Below, in pieces: positions 1 through 13,710 of a stretch of DNA of 64,000 nt. Below the pieces are notes generated by a model. The model searched no databases. It saw only the letters and a program-made list of their open reading frames with translations, and was not told the DNA's origin. The DNA comes from Styela clava (lineage: Eukaryota > Chordata > Ascidiacea > Stolidobranchia > Styelidae), in the NCBI RefSeq assembly GCF_964204865.1, contig NC_135252.1, positions 13,723,383 through 13,787,382 of the forward strand, written 5' to 3'. The stretch's first letter is position 1. Each line of letters begins with the position of its first letter. A program made the translations under genes and the position numbers.

Positions 1-94
1 CGGCCAAAAATGCCGGAGTTGCGCATCATGTTGTTTAATGTCATTGGTTTGCCCTTTCTGCACTTGTTGATGTTTACTGTTCACTGTCTCCATA

Positions 95-2122
95 ATGACC
101 ACTAGGCTTTCCAAAACCATATTGGTATCTGTCTGCGCGGGTGGATCCGCTTTGTTTTTGTCAAATTTCGGCGACGTTAACAAGCCACAAACAAACTTAC
201 TTTCGAGATTGAAAGTGAACTGCGCTACAGCTGATGCTTTTATTAAAACGAAAAAAATTGTAAACGAAAAAGATGCAGGCTGGGACTGGAATTGGGACAA
301 AAGAAATCATCAATCACTTACTGACGTTTCAAAATCAGAAAGAACCAAGAAACATTACATTTTTGTGAGACATGGAGAGTATAACTTGAAAGGGTATAAC
401 GACGAAGAAAAGTATTTGACAAAATTGGGACAAGAGCAAGCAGATATGACAGGACAATGGCTGTCAAGCTTGGATTTAAATTATACGAAAATTGTGCAGT
501 CAACCATGACACGGGCTAAAGAAACCTGTGGAATTATATCGAAATATTTGCCAGATGTGGAAGTTGAAACAACAGATTTATTAAGAGAAGGAGCACCTAT
601 TCAACCAGATCCACCCAATAGAGCAAATGAACCAGAGGTGAATAATTCATTTTTTTATTTTTTAGTTGCATATTTTGTCATTTCCGACTGTGAGATAAAA
701 TTTTTAAATTGATATTGCACCAATATTTTGAATACAAGAATATGACGAATAATGCATTTTTCTTTCTCTATTGCATTTAAATATAATTAATTTAAAGGTG
801 GATAAATGCCATACCGGTATTTTCTGGCTAATAAGGTAAATTGGCGAATGAGAAGAGAACAATTTCAACACTAAAAATGAGTTTTTTTTTATATTACTGT
901 ATTACTGTCCACTAAGCCAGGCAGAAAAATTGTGTTACTTTATTTCTCTGTTCGTCATTTAAACACCAATATGCATTCAATTTGTTATCGATTATAATTC
1001 CCTCATTTTTCTCTCAGTTACACCCCAATGCACTCTCCCTCTCTTTGATGTGCTTACAAGTTACAATACACTATGTCTATATACGACAGTATCAGTAATT
1101 ACTTTTGCTAGTGATGCATACACAAATACAGCAACATCAAATATAATAATCACAGCAGAGATCTTCCAGATTCACAGTGTGAGATTGCTGATTCATGAAA
1201 ACTGATGGTGAAGGCACATTGTTTCGGTGATTTCTGGTCCAAAGCTAATAATTAGCCGAAAACGAAAATGAGCCGACCACAGAAAACCAGGCCCAGTATA
1301 TCAGCTTATTAGCTGCCAAATACAGTAGTTTATTTTGGTTTTTACTACGACATATTCCTGAACCAAAATGAACCAGTTTCCTGCTGTTGTTTCATTGCAT
1401 TAAATCTAATTCACTCACTAGGTATAATAGTATCACTTCGAAAGTACCTTTTGTGAAAACTACTGGTTCTATTAGTTCGCTTGTTTCAGGTTAGTTTGAA
1501 TATTACTAGAACTGGTCGGATCAGAAAACTCTTTATAAGTTGCATGTTCGTTAATCTTTCTAAGTAACGGTTTCCAAACCTTTTCAAAACGAACTGTTTT
1601 GACATTAAAATCGATCTATTTGAGAAGATGATATCGTGATAATTTTGACTATTGCTTATAATTTTAATTGGGGTCTTTCAACCTTATTTATTTCACAATC
1701 TTTCCCATCAATTTTTGATTATTAAATTTTGTTGTTTTTGTATCTCTCAGCAAGTTGTATTCGAAAAAATCATATCTATTCCTCCCATGATTTTGAAATG
1801 TGAAACTTATATTAAATGTGCAATTTCCTTATTCCAGCTTAAATATTTCTCGGACTCTCAACGGATTGAATCTGCCTTCAGGAAGTTTGTTTACCGACCG
1901 AAACTTTCAGATTCCGATGAGCCAGTCGAGGTTTATGTTTGTCATGCCAATGTTATTCGTTACTTTCTGTGCAGAGTTGCACAGTTTCCCCCGCGAGGCT
2001 GGTTGAGAATTAGTCTTCGTCATGGCAGTGTTACCTGGGTTACTGTGTATTCTGATGGAGATGTGTGGATAAGATCCATTGGAGACGCAGGGTTTATGCC
2101 ACCATATAAATTGTCTAGATAA
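95..2122 (+). CDS. PGAM5: PGAM5-type mitochondrial Ser/Thr protein phosphatase
   Basis: Two coding exons, 95-637 and 1838-2122, join in phase 0 to give 275 aa (human PGAM5 is 289). The N-terminus has a hydrophobic stretch (about residues 8-24, ILVSVCAGGSALFLSNFG), the mitochondrial membrane anchor of the family. It is followed by the multimerisation motif WDWNWD (about residues 63-68), then the histidine phosphatase core: VRHGEYN holds the catalytic His, and DLLREGAPIQPDPP and VCHANVIRYF (second catalytic His) follow. The C-terminal GDAGFMPPYKLSR is typical. PGAM5 uses the phosphoglycerate mutase fold as a protein phosphatase on mitochondria, acting on targets such as ASK1 and on mitophagy and fission partners. 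Here the first motif is the canonical RHG rather than the RHS of the human protein. The ATG at 95 gives the expected N-terminus. Only 94 bp of upstream sequence is visible. AATAAA lies at 2278-2283. Confidence 0.93.
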
Positions 2123-2277
2123 TTTTAAATCACTGTTTTTTTTGTTTATTCACATGCTGAAATGCTATAAAAAGGTGACAAGCTCTCACTCGAAAACAGA
2201 GAAATAGCTTGTAAAACGAACACTAATAAGTTAGAATGCATATGAATGATATATAAGGGTGGACTTAATTGAATGGA

Positions 2278-2283
2278 AATAAA
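2278..2283 (+). terminator. Candidate poly(A) signal of PGAM5
   Basis: AATAAA 156 bp after the PGAM5 stop codon and just before the hAT element that begins at 2313. Called from sequence and position only. Confidence 0.45.
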
Positions 2284-2312
2284 TTAAAGCAATTGAATCA
2301 AATATATTAGAT

Positions 2313-2998
2313 TAGTGGTTCCCAACCTTTTTCAGCTCGCGACCCCCTTTGGTGGTTTACACATACCTTCGCGACCCCCTGCCTCACTTTCTATACTTTA
2401 CAATAAAATAAGCGGCAAATTTGATTTTTCATCAAGCTGCAGTTTTATTCAATGTGATGGCTGGCTTGGAACCGCGTGGCCAACTGCGTAATTCGTGGTT
2501 GAGTTTTTGACAGAGCTAATCTCATGTCATCCTTGACTTTCATTAGTATTCGTTCCTATGTTTTTATATGAAAAAGAAGCTGAAAATCCGATTTCATTTT
2601 CATATTGTCGCTTCTTCGCCATGGTAAATAAAATAACTGAATTATAACGTTACTGCAGGATGTATGATAATCTTCACGATGAAACAACATAGACAACCCT
2701 TTGGTATCGAAATCCCACAGCCTTGCTTCGAAGCATTGCGCGAAATGCTGTCGAGTTCGTGTGACGTCACAATGGCTAACATGCCATAAAACTCTCGCGC
2801 CGCTTGCTAACATTCTGGGGTGTCACGACAGCTAGTGGAAATCTCTCGGAGGCGAAGGAGAGTCAATTCCAGACTTCTTCGCGTTCTATCGCCAATATTT
2901 AATCTGCGGCTTTGTATTATTTTCTACTGTTGTGCAACAACTTCGCGACCCCCCTAGAAACCCGTCGCGACCCCCAGGTTGGGACTTGGGAACCACTG
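2313..2998. mobile_element. Non-autonomous hAT element with 8-bp target duplication
   Basis: The left end reads TAGTGGTTCCCAACCTTTTT and the right end is its inverted partner, finishing GGGAACCACTG. The element is 686 bp and is flanked by an exact 8-bp duplication TATTAGAT at 2305-2312 and 2999-3006. CGACCCCC motifs recur near both ends. TIR sequence and TSD length are those of hAT transposons. No transposase is visible, so it is a non-autonomous or deleted copy. It separates PGAM5 from KLHL28. Confidence 0.9.
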
Positions 2999-3006
2999 TA
3001 TTAGAT

Positions 3007-4320
3007 TGAGTTTTGAATGATATTTTTCAAAAAGCAAAAGTATTGTACTGATATGTATAATTTGGCTGTAAATTGAATTGAAATAAATTTTATGTACCGG
3101 TAACTTGAATTAAAGACTGAAGAAAACTAAAGTGTTTGCAGTTACTTATCTTTTGTATAGCATCATATGTATATTTTATGCAGAATTGAATTTTATTGCG
3201 CAGACAATCTTAATCAATATCACTATTGAACAGCAGAAAATCGCTAACTTCATTTCAACTTTTTTTATTGGGTATTTGTAATTGTATATCTGTAACATGT
3301 CATATTATGCACATTTCACAGTCTTTTTACTGTCATTTATTGCAGTGTTTCTATTATTGTGCCATAATATTTTTGATTCATTATAAAAAAAAATCTCAAA
3401 AGTGCTGCTGTAATTATTTTATGCATTTCAGGCAATCTGTACATTTTTTCATCTAAACATTTGGTGCTTGGTTTTTTTTGGGTGAAGAGTTTACAAAGTT
3501 AAATTTCAAATTGTGATGTTTATCCTACATGTTACAAAGGCCAGTACAAATGTTGTCCCTATGTCTAGCATACAAGCTCAGTGCAGTACAGTATTTGGGC
3601 TACTGATTTGATCAATGAAAAACGTTCTTTTCTGAACTCGTTACTGACTGCTTCTTTGTATGTAGCCGCTCATATAAATTTGTCAAAGCTATCTCGGTTT
3701 CATGACTCTTTCAAAATTTAATTTCTGAATGAAATGTTCTGAAAAAGGTCAAAAAATACTCAGGAGTGAACTATGACCACACAGACTTGTTTTTTTCTAT
3801 TATGTGAACTCATATTCTGGAATTTACTATATTGTGAATGATTGCAAATATTAATTTAAAATGCCCATATTACGACGGATTTGTATTTCATAAAATACTT
3901 TTTCTATAAGTTTTATTTCTAAATAATTCAACTTGTATTATCTATTTTGTATCATTGAATTGAAGATGTATGTGATATTCATATGGCAAAAAATCATAAC
4001 TTTATTTTCAAAATTTTTCAGTGTTCTCAAAAACAGTGATTTTGATTTGTATGAAAGCGCTTGTTCCTAGTCAATGTTGATTCCAAATCTTAAAATCTAA
4101 AATGATGGACAATCTGAACTATTGTATGTGCACCAATAATATAATCACTCAGGAATTAAATATATTTAAGCAAATATTACCCTTATGTGTATCTTGTCCA
4201 TAACCACTAGTGAAATGGTGCAAATTAGCAATAAAATAATTTTTCTATAATTCCTGTTTCATCAAAACTTCAGATGCTATTTAATTATAGATAAAATGAC
4301 TGAACTTTGAATAACCAAAA
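3007..4320. other. Intergenic AT-rich stretch upstream of the KLHL28-like gene
   Basis: No exon with supported splice sites and no recognisable repeat found on either strand. It probably contains the promoter and 5' leader of the KLHL28-like gene, but I see no specific motif I can defend. Confidence 0.5.
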
Positions 4321-7300
4321 ATGGCAAGTAAAAGTACAACAAATTTAAGCAGTTTACATAGTGTTGGAGTTTTGTGCAATCTGGATGATCTAAGGAAACA
4401 TGAAAACTTATGTGATGTCAGTTTGTGTGTCGGCGGATGTCAACTGTCTGCTCATAAAGTTGTTCTCTCAGCATGTTCACCATACTTCAAGGCTATGTTC
4501 ACTCAGGTAATTTCTGAAGTGCTTGAAAAAACCTACTTCTAACATACCAATGGCAATGACTTTTTCAAAAATTTTATAGGTAGAATTTTACTCAAATTTT
4601 CGGACAGTATTTATTTTCACTAAAATTTTTTTTTTGAATATTCCGTCTTTGAAATAAAGATATTGGACTGAAGCAATTTATATGCCCTGGTAAGTTAGTA
4701 ACTTTAAGTGAAACTTCATACAAGAATGGACCATTGGATGGACCCATGTTTAAAAAAAAATTATTGATCAACAAAATAATAAGATGAACTTCTATTTGGT
4801 TTCGGGGAATTATTTAGTAGCTTAAAATTAAATTTATTGTAAGAAGATGTTTTATGAATTTGGATGGTAAATTGATGTCGATTCAATTTTTGCAGATGAA
4901 ATGTCAAGGGTGGCAAAGGTCATTGGAAGAAGAATTTTTGTCTATGATTTTTAAATATGTAATATTTTTTCGGGGGTTTTTAGTGACTGTCACAATGGCT
5001 TTTTAGCTTATCTATATTACAATATTGGGGGCTCCCGAAATATGCGAACCAAGATGGCGGACATCGGAATGTAATATGTGTACTAGGTTAGGGTTAGGCC
5101 ATAATTTTAGATATAAATACTACGGGAGGCTCTTGGCTACTCTTCGAACTGATAATAGGACTAAAATAAGGAAAATTGGAAAAAAATTATCGCCTAACCC
5201 TAACCTGTTACCCATGTTATGTTCCGATGTCCGCCATCTTGGTTCGCATACTTCGGGAGCACCCAATATTGTTTATTTACATTTTGTTAATTGCACAGGA
5301 CATGGCAGAAAAAAATCAATCATACGTTACTTTTCACTGTGTAAATGTCGATGCAATGGAAATGATTATTGATTTTGCCTACACTGGCAAACTACAGGTA
5401 TTAATATTAGTTTTATTTATCGCACTTTTCAATCTGTATCTTTGAAATCACTTCTAGTATCAAAAAAATTTTTTTAAAACAAATTTATATATATATATAT
5501 ATCGTATTTTACGGACCATACGGCGCATCATATCATAAGGCACACTGTCAATCAATTGCTCAGATTGAGTTTATATTCACGCATAAGGCGCATTAGGGTG
5601 TAAGACGCGACAGCTTTTAAAGCAATCATGCTACTGTTTTTTCAGTATATGCAATAAAGCACTACCTTATTAATACACTTCATGCACCTACCTGCTCATA
5701 GGGCGCACAATCAGTTTTTGAGAGAGAAAAAAAGACTTAAAATGCGACCCATGATGTGTGACATACAGTTTATATATATATATGAGGAAACATGTTCTTC
5801 TGAACACTTGCTCTTCTGAGCTGGAATTTCAGTGATTGTTCAGTAAATTTGCTCAGAGATAAGTCCTGTGGGGACTGATTGTGTGAATTTTGAGATCTGT
5901 CATTATTCATGGCAACACATTATCTTCTTCAATCTTGCTTCACTATTGCACCATCTTAAACAACTTCTAGGGATAAGTTTTTTATATTATATAAAATCAA
6001 CACAACATTAGAATGTACATCCAAAAAATTAAATTATTAAACGTCATCGAGTTATTTTCGAATGATATCCAGATGATTTCTTATATATACGTACTATATA
6101 ACTTTCTGGCAATGGGCTGAATCGCATCTACGAGTTTTAATTCACATAATCCTTTATTAGAGAGGATTAGTTGAATAGCTGTTCCTTACGAATATTGAAT
6201 TGAATGGGGATTAGGCTTGTCTGAGGCTGTCAGATCAACACGATCAATATTAGAAATTGAATAAATACAATATTGATCATGAATAGAGATAATATAACTG
6301 AATAGCTACATACACTCGGTGTTCTGGTATTACCTTTTCTTCATAAATCATGGTGTTGTTAATGTTAAGGCAAAATTTTCAGATAAAAAAGGAAATCAAA
6401 TTTGAAATGACACCTGAAAAGATTTATTGAAATGCATCTATTTCATTTAAAAAAATTCATGTATTGAATAACATCCTTGTATGAATATATATACCGTATA
6501 TACCTTGGATAACTTATGATTTGAATTTTTGTTTATTGTGAAATCATTTTGCAGGTGACAGCGTCCAATGTTCAGAGCCTTGTTCCTGCAGCTTGTTTAT
6601 TTCAAATGCATCTTATTATTGATGAATGTTGCCAGTTTTTGGAATCACAATTGCATGTCAACAATTGCATTGGAATATGGAGATTTGCTTATGATTATGG
6701 TTTAATTGAGTTGACTCAAGTATGTTCAAAATATAAAACTAATGAAATTGCTTATAGACGAGAATGTCCAGAATGAATAAAATACATCTGACATCTGAGT
6801 CTATCTGATATGAATTATACTCCATATTTGAAATTCTTGAATTTTGGAATTATATAATATATTTTCATTAGAGAAATTATCATTTTGAACAATTAAAGTC
6901 TCACACTATGATAAAAAATGCCTCCATTTGGTTCTCAAAAAAAACATAAAACCAACAAATTCATTATCTTAACTTCTCCTGCATTCCTGAATTCAAACTC
7001 ATATCCATTATTAAACACGACCCAATTTAGAACATATGAGATATTTCGTATTCGAAAACATTAATTAGAAAGCATTTATGATAGTGAATTGTTTCATTTT
7101 GGCTATGGGTTAGTATCAATTTTTCATCTTCTGTTTTTATTTTAGGTTTTGTTTAAATTCATCAATCAGAACTTTGAAGAAATATCAAAACTGGATGAAA
7201 TACATGATCTTCCAGTTAAATATTTGATCAAAATTTTATCATCTGATGATTTGAATGTTTCTTCAGAAGAATCGGTGAGTCAATGGATGATTAATATAAG

Positions 7301-10300
7301 CTGAGCTGTAGAGTTGTGGAGAATTGATAACAGTCTGAATTTCTAATTCCAAAAACTTTGACTCTGACTCTCAGCATGCCAGACTCCTCAGTTTTGCTTC
7401 TGGTGCATTTTAATGGGGCATCACAAATTGAAGATATCTTGTTCTAGTATTAGCCCAAGGAATCATAAATTTTGTATGACTGGTGGTGTTTTCATATGAT
7501 TAAAATTGTCAACTTTCAAGCAAGCTTAGCTCTCGATCTTTGGTCTACTGATTATGAAGATAACACTTAAATATTATGAAACTCTAATTGGGAACACTGT
7601 TTTCCCATATTTTAGTAAGATATTTGAAAACTCTGATTGATTCTTGATTGATTGATATTTACATTAATCCTACAAATACATAATTATGCAACACTGTGTA
7701 TTTCAGAAATAAATATGTTCCAAAATTTTCATCTTCTTTCAGGTATTTCAAATCCTGGAATCTTGGATCATGTGGGATGTGGAAGCAAGAAAAATTAATT
7801 TACCGAGATTATTAAAATGTGTCAGATTATCTTTGTTAAGTGCAACATATTTGAGAAGATCGTCACTGTTGAATTCTTTAATTTCTTACAATTCGTTAGC
7901 ATGGGATATTATGCATTCTTCAGTGCAGGTAACCATGCTTTCTCCTGGTATTTCAGGATAAGATTTTCATATCTATCCCGAGGAAGGGAAAAGCCCTACT
8001 CATATGCTTGACCACATCTTATCGTCCGCTCTCATGTAAATGTTGGGTATGGGAAAAGATATTTGTTTCATTCAGATGCATGAACTTGATAGAGGGGACA
8101 GCCGCTACAGACCAGTGGCTCTCAGCCTATGGCAGTGAGCAATCTTTTTGTACATAATTATTTTTCCTGAAATTCGGAACTGTGAACATGTGCAGTAATC
8201 AGAGATGCAATGACAAGCATGTTTTGCCAACAGCCGAGCCAGTAGAATTTTATCGTTTGTTTTCACTTATTATTTTAGTAATGTATCACTGACTTCTTAA
8301 AATAACCGGTAGGTAAAATTCTAAAGACTTTTCCTTGTTATAGTTAAATGTTAATTGAGTGAAATTTCCGTTAAATTCCGTGTCATGATTTGTATTACAA
8401 TTATTCGACTAAATTTTATATTCAACGAAGAATAATTTATGATTTGTTTTACGAAGGCATATATTTTTGCGTGAACACATATAATAAATTCTGTTTAACA
8501 TCTGACATCTGTTTATCATCTTAACATCTGCTCTGTCATTTTGAAGCACAATGCATTCGTTTGCTATTTCCGTGAACTATTTGAACCCACCTGCCATATT
8601 ATATATTGTGTTAGTATTGATAATAATGAATTCAGGAAGTTCCGTGTTTGCTGACTAAATTTTGTAAATCAAATCCTTCAGCAAGCAATATGACAAGCAC
8701 AAATTACTATGCTGCATTTTTGAAGTGCAGAAATTGTCAAAAAATATATATTGTAAACGCTCCCATCTCAGCTTAGTTTAGTTACTGTATTGCTTTACAG
8801 CAGTGGTTGGCAAAATGTATGTACTACTGTGCCAAATATGCACATTGACGGTAGCAAGCGGGCCGGATTATTTTTTGCCTATATTATTGCATTAAACTTC
8901 CAATAATGACCCACCTGCAACTGCTGTTTCTGTGTTTCTTTGTTAAAGCAAACAAAATACAGTTTTCTATCATATGGTGCTCATATATAATCACCCAATT
9001 ATGATTGTACTTACAGGGTGAACTAACTCTTGATCAACAGCATGTTCGGCCAAGGTGTGCACCCAAGTTACTTTGTGCAGTTGGAGGGAAGAACGGATTG
9101 TTTGCTACATTATCAAGGTCAGCTTTTATATAAATTTAATACAAAAGAAGTTCTGAAAATGACCAGGGGTTGGGCAGTATAATATATAAAATGTTTCACA
9201 CGAAAATATTTTGTGAATATGAAACAATTTGTTATTCCAAATGACAGTGTTTGTTATTTGACCTATCAAAAACTTGAGTAATATCGAATATATTAAAATA
9301 TTTGATGTTTTTGAGCGTAACTGGTTAGCGGCTAGCCGCCTATAAACTAGAAGCAGTAATTTGTAGCTTTGTTTGCACACTATGTATTACTAATATATGA
9401 TGATTTGCCTATAACAATGTATTCGGACATTGCAATCGTTCTAAAATTAGTCATTCGTAAAAATACTTAAGCATTAAAAACTCTTTGCATTTCAAAATAT
9501 AGAATCTATTATACTAATTTTAATTGGATTTATCAATATAGGGATAACGAAAACCAAATAAATAATTATTTCGAATGCGTTTTGAAATGATATTTCAGAA
9601 TATGAAATTTTTGTATTGGCCAGTGCGCCTAATGTATGGTCTTATGCTTATGCCTACACTCCAGCAGGTACCAGTACCGGTTGCGTCTTATAGCTCGGTG
9701 AACATTATGTATGGATAAAACCCCAATCAATTATAACCTGCTGTGCTTTATGGTTTGTAAAATACGGTACTAAGCTGTAATTTAATAATTCGATCATTGT
9801 CTCCTGCTTAGGATGGCTTGCAAAATTCATGCTTTGTTTACATTCCCACCATAGACAGAACAAATAAGTTTGAAGTGAACAACACACACTATTCTATTAT
9901 AATTAATATTTAATTTATCATGAATTGTTTACTAATCAAACAATTGTAAAAATTTCGTGAACTTAGTAGTTTCGATTTTCTTCCCTGTATTTCTGAAATA
10001 GCTACCTAAGTTAGTCGATTTCTGTTTGTGACATTGGTGTTTGATATTTCAATTTTTGCTGGATCAAGTGAATGTTCTACATTATACCAATTACAGCAAC
10101 ATGCTTATTATTCATTACTTATTTCAAATGAGGCTTACAAAATGTCTCGCTCTATATTGTGTCCAAACGCTATTTCAGAACATTACCTGCTAGTTTCTTG
10201 CTTGTTAAAATAATTTCAACAAAGTTTTTTTTCAAAATTTTTGCTTCCACTAGCTGTTGACTTGCACTCTTTCAAGTCGCAGCAAATGCAAGAAAAAATA

Positions 10301-13300
10301 TTTTTGCAGGCTGTTTTGCACCTCACTTAATGCGAGGATCTGTACACTCAGCTACAAAAATCTTTAATAACCTCTTACACCAACATCATTGGAACCAACG
10401 CTGGGCATTCTTGACATAATTTTTTGCTTGAGCACCTTGAGCTTTTCTTTTATCAACTTGTTCCAAAAATTTTATGATATTTGAGAGTGAGACATTCGGT
10501 ATGTTTTTATTAGAGTCCGAGTCGAAATTCAAAGCGGATCAAGGTGATATCAAAGTCGAATTTTTCTGTAGAAATGCAAAATAAATTAAAAGGAGTAAGC
10601 GTTCCCGTCAGTCTATTATGGAAAACTTTCATAACCCAATATGATTCCGAAATTTGATTATGTATTCAGTTTGGAAATCTACCTGCCAGCGAAAAATGAA
10701 TGGAAATCAATGGCAGCCCTGCCTCAACCTCGATATGAATGTAGTGCTGTTGTTGCTGACAGAAAACTGTATGTCTTAGGTGGAATTGTCTGTGAACCAT
10801 ACAAGTAAGTTTTAAGATTATATTTCATTTGCATTGTGTATGTGATATTATGTAAGAGTCCAAACACAAAGTGGCCGTAAGAAAACAGAATTTCTTAATT
10901 ATTTCTACAAAAATGAAGAAAGTTTATTTAACACTTGAACTACTGTTTGTGTATAATTTCACAGAAAAAAATCCATTTGCTTTACATTCCCACTTGACTT
11001 ATTTAACTCAGGGTAAGGTATTATCGGCCTAATATATTATATGGTATTGGCCGATTATATGCTTCATTAAGCGCAATCTCTCTCTCTAGACAACACTCAA
11101 ACACAGTAGTAGTATGGGATCCTGATAAAAACAATTGGATAAAATCAGTTGGGATGTTGAAAAGCAGAAGCAGTTTTGCAAGTGTTGTATTGAAAGGTTG
11201 GTAATATGGATGAAATTATTTAACAGTTATGAAGGATGGCCAAAACTAAACCAAAACCTATTATTGCAAATACATTTCGATGGAGTATTTTTGAATATAT
11301 GAATTATCAAATATATTCTAAATCAAGCCATGGTTAATTAAAAGAAAAATTTACACAAACTAGTAAATATTCTCAAAAAAGAGGGTCAAAAGAGTGCTTT
11401 CCCCATCAATTTTCATGAATCAGCGTTCTCACACTGTGAATCTGAAATATCTCCTCTGGCCTTACTAGATTTATGTTAACGCATTTGTGTGTACATCACG
11501 AGCAAAAGCAATTACCGATACCATCATGTGTAGTAACCCACTAAAACAAGGCACTTTGACGCATGCACCGGTGCACATTATTGGGGCATGAGGAAAAATG
11601 AGTGAAATAAAACCAATGAAAAATAGAGCGTACATTGGTGGTTAATTAACAAACAGAGAGGAGAAAGTTGCTCATTGGACTGTAACCCTTCCTTGTAGGG
11701 CTAAAAATTTGCCCAAAATATATAATACCAATTTCAATTCAATATGTTTCGGACATCGCTGGCAACCAGTAGTCTATTTTTAGTTCCAAATGCTCATTAG
11801 TTGAATACCTGTATTAGTATTAACAATATGCCTAGCACTGCACAATTGATTACACAATGCACTAGTTATGTAATGCATTAAGGTGCATGTGATTAATTAT
11901 AAGTTGAAGCCTCCACTATTGATCATCCGAAATTTTGAAGCCGGCTGGACATATTGGAAAGATCTTTTTCTATGACTGTCGTATTAGTGGCTTCTTGTCT
12001 CAAGGCTCAGTCATGAAGAAAGCTTGATTGAACATGTTATCAGATATCCCAATTTTTGTAATAATAATACTATCATTATTTAAAGGTGAAATCTATGTTC
12101 TCGGAGGATATGATGGGGAATCGTATCTCAAGCATGTGGAGAAGTTTTCTCCTAGGAAATCAACTTGGGAACGAGTAACCGACATGAAACAAACAAGGAT
12201 TTGTTTTTCTGCCGCGGCATTGCATGATTGTATTTATGCGATTGGAGGATATGGTCCTGCACACCAGGACAGGTTAGTTTGAATATCTACTTATTTGTTG
12301 TTTTCATCCCGATACAAGATCCAGAGCTTGTCAGACTCAGGCCCTATTCCTATTCAAACTATGATCCTCTCGAAAAATGATCTTGAAACCTGATATTCTA
12401 ACTCAATTCCTAATGATATATTTCCTACTTCGCTTCAGTGTAGAGATGTACAACACAACAACAATGCATTGGCAGATGTTGAAACCGATGTTGAATAAAA
12501 GAATAAACTTTGGTGTCACAGTATACCAAGATTCTATTTATGTTATGGGTGGACACAGTGGGACAGCTCATCTCAGGTCAATGGAAAAATATGACACAGA
12601 AAAAGAAGAGTGGGAATTATGCAATTCAATGAGAAGGCCAAGAACAGGTTGGGTTGGATATTATTCTTTGTATCGTTCAAATAAATATTGGAGTGATTGG
12701 AATAATGCATGAAATAGTTATAGTTTGGCTGTTTTCATTGCCAGATTGAAATGATTAAAAAAATTGTTGTGGTTGTTTCAATAATGGTTTATGAGGATTG
12801 TATTATTTTCAATTAATTTATAATAATAGAAGGAGACTATATTTCAACATAATCAATTTGTTCCTATTTGACGCTTAATCAAGCCTTTCCGTTCAAACAA
12901 GATCCTGATATTGTAACGATATGTAGGGGGCTAACTTTTTCATGAAAGGGGAAAAAATTCCACCACAAAAATAGACACTTTTACTTTGATATTTAGAATT
13001 AAATTACCATTCAGTAGGGAAAACAGCATCATTATTCATTGCTACTGCAATCAAAATTTAAGTATAGTGTCACAAATCAATTTAATTTATCAATAACTCT
13101 AGCAATTTTTAATAGGTTTGTGGTCCACCTAAAAATGTTTATGTGGCCCAGCCAGTGAACCATGGCCTATTGGTTGGGAACCCATGTGTTAGGCCATCGC
13201 ACCCAATAGTAATCTTAGCAATGTCTCTCAATACTGAATGCACTATATATAAAATAAAACTCTATGCTAAATCAAAATATAAATACTCGTATTAAATGTA

Positions 13301-13710
13301 AAAATTCCAATTTTTAAATCTCATTTCATCTCATACCTTCACTCTGGTCAGGACTGTGTACAAGCATACATAGATACTTCAAGAGCTCTACTATTTATGG
13401 GATGATTTGAATGTTTGTAGTCATTTTTTCTTTATAAACTAATGTGCAGTGTAATTGGGTAAATAACTTTGAGGTTTCAATTCTCTGTTTTATACTTTGT
13501 TTGTTTAATTGACAATACTCAGTATAAAATACCATAATTATTTCAGGTATTGGTACCGCTGTAATAGATGGCAAATTCTATGTTGTCGGCGGACATTCGG
13601 GTCACGAATATCTTAACGATGTAGAATGTTATGATCCGGGCGATAAAACATGGGAGAGATGTTCTGGGATGAATTCAGCTCGATGTGCTTTTGGTCTGGT
13701 GGCATTGTGA
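4321..13710 (+). CDS. KLHL28: KLHL28-like BTB-BACK-Kelch CUL3 adaptor
   Basis: Eleven coding exons: 4321-4506, 5299-5397, 6555-6719, 7146-7274, 7743-7928, 9017-9117, 10670-10804, 11090-11196, 12086-12272, 12439-12647, 13547-13710. All junctions are GT-AG and phases agree, giving 555 aa (human KLHL28 is 571). Residues about 20-130 are a BTB domain (LCDVSL, HKVVLSACSPYFKAMFT, DFAYTGKL), 130-255 a BACK domain, and about 270-555 six kelch repeats, each with a GG pair (CAVGGKNG, YVLGGI, YVLGGYDG, YAIGGYGPAH, YVMGGHSG, YVVGGHSG). The RPRCAPK-LLCAVGGK junction and YAIGGYGPAH favour KLHL28 over other KLHL proteins. Family role: substrate adaptor for CUL3 ubiquitin ligases, with BTB binding CUL3 and the propeller binding substrate. 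The linker between BACK and the first kelch blade is several residues shorter than in vertebrates, so a missed micro-exon between 7928 and 9017 is possible. Confidence 0.92.
5027..5264. mobile_element. Foldback MITE with AAGATGGCGG ends, copy 1 (KLHL28 intron 1)
   Basis: Inverted ends GGGGGCTCCCG and CGGGAGCACCC are followed inward by GCGAACCAAGATGGCGGAC and its complement. The inner arms GTTAGGGTTAGG and CCTAACCCTAACC also pair, so nearly the whole 238 bp folds on itself. AATATT flanks both sides (5021-5026 and 5265-5270). The right end lies 34 bp before the first base of KLHL28 exon 2, so the branch-point region of intron 1 abuts the element. Confidence 0.85.
5502..5768. mobile_element. MITE with CGTATTTTACGGACCAT end, copy 1 (KLHL28 intron 2)
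   Basis: Begins after a TA microsatellite with CGTATTTTACGGACCAT. It contains repeated GGCGCA tracts and ends near ATGTGTGACATACAG, a decayed inverse of the left end. It matches the better preserved copy at 51932-52181 along most of its length. Confidence 0.75.
9610..9767. mobile_element. MITE with CCGTATTTTAC end, decayed copy (KLHL28 intron 6)
   Basis: The right end, complement GTACCGTATTTTACAAACCA, matches the ends of the copies at 5502 and 51932 and is followed by TA. The left end (CAGTGCGCCTAATGTATGG) is degraded and its boundary is approximate. Confidence 0.5.

Noticed and set aside
2556-2813. 85-aa minus-strand ORF
   Set aside because: Lies entirely inside the hAT element at 2313-2998 and shows no transposase features.
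8803-8900. CAGTGGTTGGCAAAATG...GGGCCGG as a hAT end in KLHL28 intron 5
   Set aside because: Only one terminus seen; no inverted partner or target duplication could be found.
13109-13200. GGCCCAGCCAGTG...TTGGTTGGGAACC as a hAT right end
   Set aside because: No matching left end with a duplication; likely an old fragment.
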